From an uncultured Eubacteriales bacterium (GTDB taxonomy: Bacteria; Bacillota; Clostridia; Oscillospirales; Acutalibacteraceae): a stretch of 43,221 nt of DNA. Below, piece after piece: positions 40,143-43,221 of this stretch (its first letter is position 1; each line of letters starts with the position of its first letter). The notes beneath the pieces are model-generated. The model had not been told where the DNA came from. It saw only the letters and a program-made list of their open reading frames with translations, and searched no databases. The DNA lies in assembly GCA_934525065.1 (NCBI GenBank), contig CAKSYX010000013.1, positions 1 to 43,221 on the forward strand. Direction: 5' to 3'. Both the position numbers and the translations under genes were made by a program.

Positions 40143-41356
40143 AAAAGCTCATTTTTACCCTTGTCTGCGCTCTTTTCTGCTGTGCTTTTGCGCTTTCCTG
40201 CTCGGCCTATGAGCATGAGGATTACTATGAGGGCACAAAAAAAGGAGAGGTTCTCAATGTCTTCAACTGGGGCGAATATATCAGCGACAGCTATGAGGAC
40301 GGTATGCTTGACGTCAATAAGGAGTTTGAAAAGCTGACCGGAATCAAGGTCAACTACGTCACCTATGAAAGCAACGAGGATATGTACGCCAAAATCAAAA
40401 ACGGCGGTGCAAGCTATGATATAGTCATTCCGTCCGATTATATGATCGAGCGAATGATAAACGAAGACCTGCTTCAGAAATTTGACGTAAATAGCCTTCC
40501 GAACTATCACTATATTGACAAAAAGTACACCGGAATGTATTACGACGAAAAGGACGAATACAGTGTGCCGTATAACGTCGGCATGGTGGGTCTGATCTAT
40601 AACACCAAGCAGGTTAAAGGCACACCGGACAGCTGGAAAATCATGTGGGACGAGCAGTACGCCGGAAAGATCCTTATGATAGACAATCCACGTGATGCCT
40701 TTGCAATTCCGCAGAAAATTCTTGGCTATTCCTTCAATTCCGCCGATGAAAAGGAGCTTTCCGATGTTGCCCAGATGCTCATTGACCAAAAGCCGCTTCT
40801 TCAGGGCTATGTTATGGACGAGGTCTATAACAAAATGGAGACGGGCGAAGCGGCAATGGTTCCGTATTATGTCGGCGACTTCATAACAATGCATGACGTC
40901 AACCCCGACCTTGCCTTTGCTTATCCGAAGGAGGGCGTGAATATTTTTGTTGACGCAATGTGTATTCCGAAGGGAGCACAGAATGTTTCCGCCGCGATGA
41001 AGTATATAAACTTCATGCTTGACCCGGAGATCGGCCTTTGCAACGCGTGGTATATCGGCTACGCCAGCCCGAACACGGGCGTGGTGAACAACCCCGAATA
41101 CGCGGACTATGCAGAAAACGAACTGCTCTATCCGGACGAGGAGCATATGCCCAAAACCGAATACTTCCACAACCTTCCGCAGGAGACGCTTGAACGTTTT
41201 TCGGCTCTCTGGAATGAGATAAAGGTCGCGGGAAGCAACAATACCCATATCTATATCGGCTTTTCCGTTGTCGGTGCCGTCTGCGTTTTTGCGGCGGTCT
41301 ATTCAGCGGTAAAAAAGAGAAAGCGCGAATATTGGTATGATTTTCCGAAGCAATAA
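40139..41356 (+). CDS. potD: Polyamine-binding protein PotD with C-terminal membrane helix
   Basis: The 405-residue binding protein delivers spermidine or putrescine to PotBC. After a signal peptide (residues 1-20, with LSCSAY giving at best a weak lipobox) come VLNVFNWGEYISDSYED, SYDIVIPSDYMIERM and VPYYVGDFITM, which are standard PotD segments with ligand-binding acidic and aromatic residues. Unusually, the C-terminus adds a transmembrane helix (about IYIGFSVVGAVCVFAAVYSAV, residues 373-393) and KKRKREYWYDF on the cytoplasmic side. The protein would thus be tethered by its C-terminus instead of a lipid. It is last in the operon. Confidence 0.9.
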   Translation: MKKLIFTLVCALFCCAFALSCSAYEHEDYYEGTKKGEVLNVFNWGEYISDSYEDGMLDVNKEFEKLTGIKVNYVTYESNEDMYAKIKNGGASYDIVIPSDYMIERMINEDLLQKFDVNSLPNYHYIDKKYTGMYYDEKDEYSVPYNVGMVGLIYNTKQVKGTPDSWKIMWDEQYAGKILMIDNPRDAFAIPQKILGYSFNSADEKELSDVAQMLIDQKPLLQGYVMDEVYNKMETGEAAMVPYYVGDFITMHDVNPDLAFAYPKEGVNIFVDAMCIPKGAQNVSAAMKYINFMLDPEIGLCNAWYIGYASPNTGVVNNPEYADYAENELLYPDEEHMPKTEYFHNLPQETLERFSALWNEIKVAGSNNTHIYIGFSVVGAVCVFAAVYSAVKKRKREYWYDFPKQ

Positions 41357-41367
41357 AAAACGATAAG

Positions 41368-41399
41368 TGCCGGGCAGTGTAATGCTGCTCGGCAGTTTT
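41368..41399 (+). terminator. Terminator after potABCD
   Basis: TGCCGGGCAG (41368-41377) and CTGCTCGGCA (41385-41394) pair over 10 bp with one G-U, followed by GTTTT. The T-run is short but the stem is strong. Confidence 0.75.
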
Positions 41400-41530
41400 A
41401 GATTTTAGATGCGGTTTATTTTTGTGCTGTGAAGGATGTCAGGCTGTTTGCTGTCCTTTTAGCTGATTATATCCGGTGTCTAAATCTATCGTCTGGATAT
41501 CACAAAAAATAACAATCATCATAAAATGGC

Positions 41531-41575
41531 TTAGGCTGAAGAGCTTCTAATCATAAATGCGGCCGCTGTGCGGTC
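41531..41575. repeat. Palindromic leader element, partial copy C
   Basis: TTAGGCTGAAGAG at 41531-41543 is identical to the start of copy A; the rest has diverged (ATGCGGCCGCTGTGCGGTCCGG). The upstream stretch 41396-41500 holds TAGATTTTAGAT and TAAATCTATCG repeats and no gene. Confidence 0.45.
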
Positions 41576-41592
41576 CGGAAAGGTGATTGATA

Positions 41593-42327
41593 ATGAATAG
41601 CTTTGATTCAATGATCGAAAGGTACAAAAAAGAGCTTATTGACGCAAAAAAACGCTCAATGACACAACAGCTCAAAGAAGTGACTGCGCAGGAAGAGCCG
41701 CTCTTTGCTTCGGCTGAACCGCAGGAGGAAAGGCAAATGCAGAAGGATGCGGCTGTTTCGGCTTCGCCCGAAGCGGAGGAAAAACCGCCCGAAGCTGAAA
41801 CAGTGTCCGCCGAAGCAGATATACAGCCCGAAAAAGCAGGTGCGCGCGAAGCTGCGACTGCAGACACCGAGCCGGAGGAAGCACTGCCCGCCGAAGAAAA
41901 CTACCCCGGTGCCGAAAACGAATCGGAGCCGCAGTCGCTCGGCGCGCTGAAGGTTCAGGTCTTTATGGCCGGACGCGCTTATCCGGTCTCTTCGGCGAAT
42001 GTGATAATAACCGGAAAGGACGGGAAGGTCTATTTTGACGGCTTTACAGACACAAACGGCGCAATCGAGCGTCTGCTGCTCCAGGCTCCGAAAAAGCAGT
42101 TCTCCCAGTCGCCTCAGGTGACGCCGCCTTATGCGCAGTATGATATCTTTGTCAGCCATCCGCGCTTTCAAAGCAGAAAATACCTCGGTGTTCCGGTCTT
42201 TGCCGGGGTGGAATCGATTCAGAACATACAGCTTCTTCCGCTCGGAACGGATGAAACGGATAATACCGATGTGACCGAATCCGAACCGAACGGACTTTTG
42301 ATGAAGGGCGGCGAAAGCAATGCCTGA
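41593..42327 (+). CDS. Protein with acidic linker and carboxypeptidase-regulatory-like domain
   Basis: The 244-residue protein has three parts: a helical N-terminus (MNSFDSMIERYKKELIDAKKR, 1-21), an acidic low-complexity linker of Glu, Ala and Pro (about 30-115), and a beta-rich C-terminal domain (about 116-225) starting LKVQVFMAGRAYPVSSANVIITGKDGKVYFDGFTDTNG, which resembles carboxypeptidase-regulatory-like/CNA-B folds. There is no signal peptide or membrane helix. The gene overlaps the next one by eight bases, so the two products probably act together in spore envelope or cortex work. AAAGGTGA precedes ATG 41593. I do not know a function. Confidence 0.6.
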   Translation: MNSFDSMIERYKKELIDAKKRSMTQQLKEVTAQEEPLFASAEPQEERQMQKDAAVSASPEAEEKPPEAETVSAEADIQPEKAGAREAATADTEPEEALPAEENYPGAENESEPQSLGALKVQVFMAGRAYPVSSANVIITGKDGKVYFDGFTDTNGAIERLLLQAPKKQFSQSPQVTPPYAQYDIFVSHPRFQSRKYLGVPVFAGVESIQNIQLLPLGTDETDNTDVTESEPNGLLMKGGESNA

Positions 42328-43221
42328 CGCCGTTGTTGTTCCGGAATACATCACCGTTCACCTCGGACCGCCGAATTCAAACGCAAGGAATGTGACCGTT
42401 CCCTTTACCGATTACATCAAAAACGTTGCTTCGAGCGAAATTTATCCCACCTGGCCCGAAAACGCCATAAGGGCAAACATCATTGCACAGATTTCCCTCG
42501 CGCTCAACAGAATTTATCTTGAGTATTACCGTTCGCGCGGCTATGATTTCGACATCACAAACTCGACCCAATATGATCAGGCCTTTCAGTACGGGCGCGA
42601 TTACTTTCAGAATATCTCGGAAATCGTTGACGAAATTTTCAACACCTACGTTGTAAAGCAGGGCACGGTTCAGCCGTATTACACGGAATATTGCGACGGC
42701 CTTAATGTAACGTGCTCCGGGCTTTCCCAATGGGGAACGGTCACGCTCGCAAACCGCGGCTATACGCCTTACCAAATTCTGCAATACTATTACGGCGACG
42801 ACATCGACCTTCGCCGTGCGGACACAGCTTTGTCTTTTTCGACCTATCCCGGAGCACCGCTTCGCGTTGGTACGGTCGGCAACAACGTTCTTGAAATTCA
42901 GCGCTGGCTCAACCGCATTGCCCAAAATTATCCGAGTATACCCAAAATTCCGTATACCGACGGCAGCTTCGGACGGACAACGGAGAACGCCGTAAAACAG
43001 TTCCAGAGCATCTTCAACCTCACGCCGGACGGAATTGTCGGCGAAGCCACATGGTACGCAATAAGGCGCATCTATAACGCAGTCAAGCGTCTTTCCGAGC
43101 TCTATTCGGAGGGAATCACGATTACCGAGGCCGAACGTCTGTTTCCCTATCCGCTGCGGCTCGGCAGCAGAGGACAGCCGGTCGGCATCATTCAGTATTA
43201 CCTGCGGTTTCTTTCTCTTTT
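42320..43221 (+). CDS. SpoIID-like protein with peptidoglycan-binding domains, 3' end missing
   Basis: At least 300 residues are encoded before the window ends. The N-terminal half has a SpoIID/LytB-like domain: VPFTDYIKNVASSEIYPTWPENAIRANIIAQ, ...YDITNSTQYDQAF, GLSQWGTVTLANRGYTPYQILQYYYGDDID. A peptidoglycan-binding domain (PF01471 type) follows, LRVGTVGNNVLEIQRWLNRIAQ ... DGSFGRTTENAVKQFQSIFNLTPDGIVGEATW, and a second one begins at LRLGSRGQPVGIIQYYLR. There is no signal peptide. ATG 42320 overlaps the upstream stop. SpoIID-type enzymes cut glycan strands; spore cortex or engulfment-related function is likely by analogy only. The frame is intact to the end. Confidence 0.75.
   Translation, partial: MPDAVVVPEYITVHLGPPNSNARNVTVPFTDYIKNVASSEIYPTWPENAIRANIIAQISLALNRIYLEYYRSRGYDFDITNSTQYDQAFQYGRDYFQNISEIVDEIFNTYVVKQGTVQPYYTEYCDGLNVTCSGLSQWGTVTLANRGYTPYQILQYYYGDDIDLRRADTALSFSTYPGAPLRVGTVGNNVLEIQRWLNRIAQNYPSIPKIPYTDGSFGRTTENAVKQFQSIFNLTPDGIVGEATWYAIRRIYNAVKRLSELYSEGITITEAERLFPYPLRLGSRGQPVGIIQYYLRFLSL

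Noticed and set aside
40088..41248. A 386-codon minus-strand open frame opposite potD
   Set aside because: It is the complementary shadow of potD, has no family features and no promoter or ribosome binding site.

Overview
The window looks like a chromosomal segment of a low-to-mid GC, endospore-forming member of the Clostridia, most likely in the Oscillospirales/Ruminococcaceae area. This is inferred from gene content, not from a database search. Supporting signs are the fused ispH-rpsA gene, SpoIIID, a SpoIID-like protein with peptidoglycan-binding repeats, DUF4474 and PF06541 proteins, a membrane-anchored PotD, and strong AGGAGG ribosome binding sites. I see no rRNA, tRNA, CRISPR array, complete insertion sequence or prophage.

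Layout. (1) 1-1960: a minus-strand operon for a two-subunit aconitase X enzyme, with a consensus promoter and a palindrome just after the predicted transcription start. (2) 2042-4442: feoAB ferrous iron uptake. (3) 4592-9204: a housekeeping operon of a BaiN/HI0933-type flavoprotein, cmk, plsC and an IspH-S1 fusion that carries an internal ribosome binding site. (4) 9205-10589: a gap with a hairpin and a doubtful small ORF, then minus-strand dusB. (5) 10748-15133: polA and a secreted LCAT-like hydrolase. (6) 15322-29415: the division and cell wall (dcw) cluster mraZ-rsmH-ftsL-pbpB-murE-mraY-ftsW-murG-murA-divIB, with ftsZ on its own promoter. murF, murD, murB, murC and ftsA are not in it, and a short repeat-rich spacer sits where murF usually lies. 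(7) 29484-31778: two exported proteins, one Thr-rich with DUF4474 and one with an NPKTG sortase-type tail. (8) 31931-36774: an AraC regulator, a PF06541 membrane protein on the minus strand, an OmpR/HisKA two-component pair, a DUF1643 protein and spoIIID. (9) 36775-41400: a 578-base non-coding stretch holding a consensus promoter, a structured leader with a terminator and a palindromic element, followed by potABCD polyamine uptake. (10) 41593-end: two overlapping genes, the second SpoIID-like with peptidoglycan-binding repeats and running off the window.

How it fits together. Most of the window serves envelope growth: lipid II synthesis (murE, mraY, murG, murA), its polymerisation and cross-linking at the septum (ftsW, pbpB, ftsL, divIB, ftsZ), phospholipid acylation (plsC) and isoprenoid supply (ispH). 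spoIIID and the SpoIID-like gene add a sporulation layer. The least explained parts are non-coding: the transcript ahead of potA, a palindromic element (two full copies and a partial one) found in three 5' leaders, and short TAGAT/TCTAA repeats that fill intergenic gaps.
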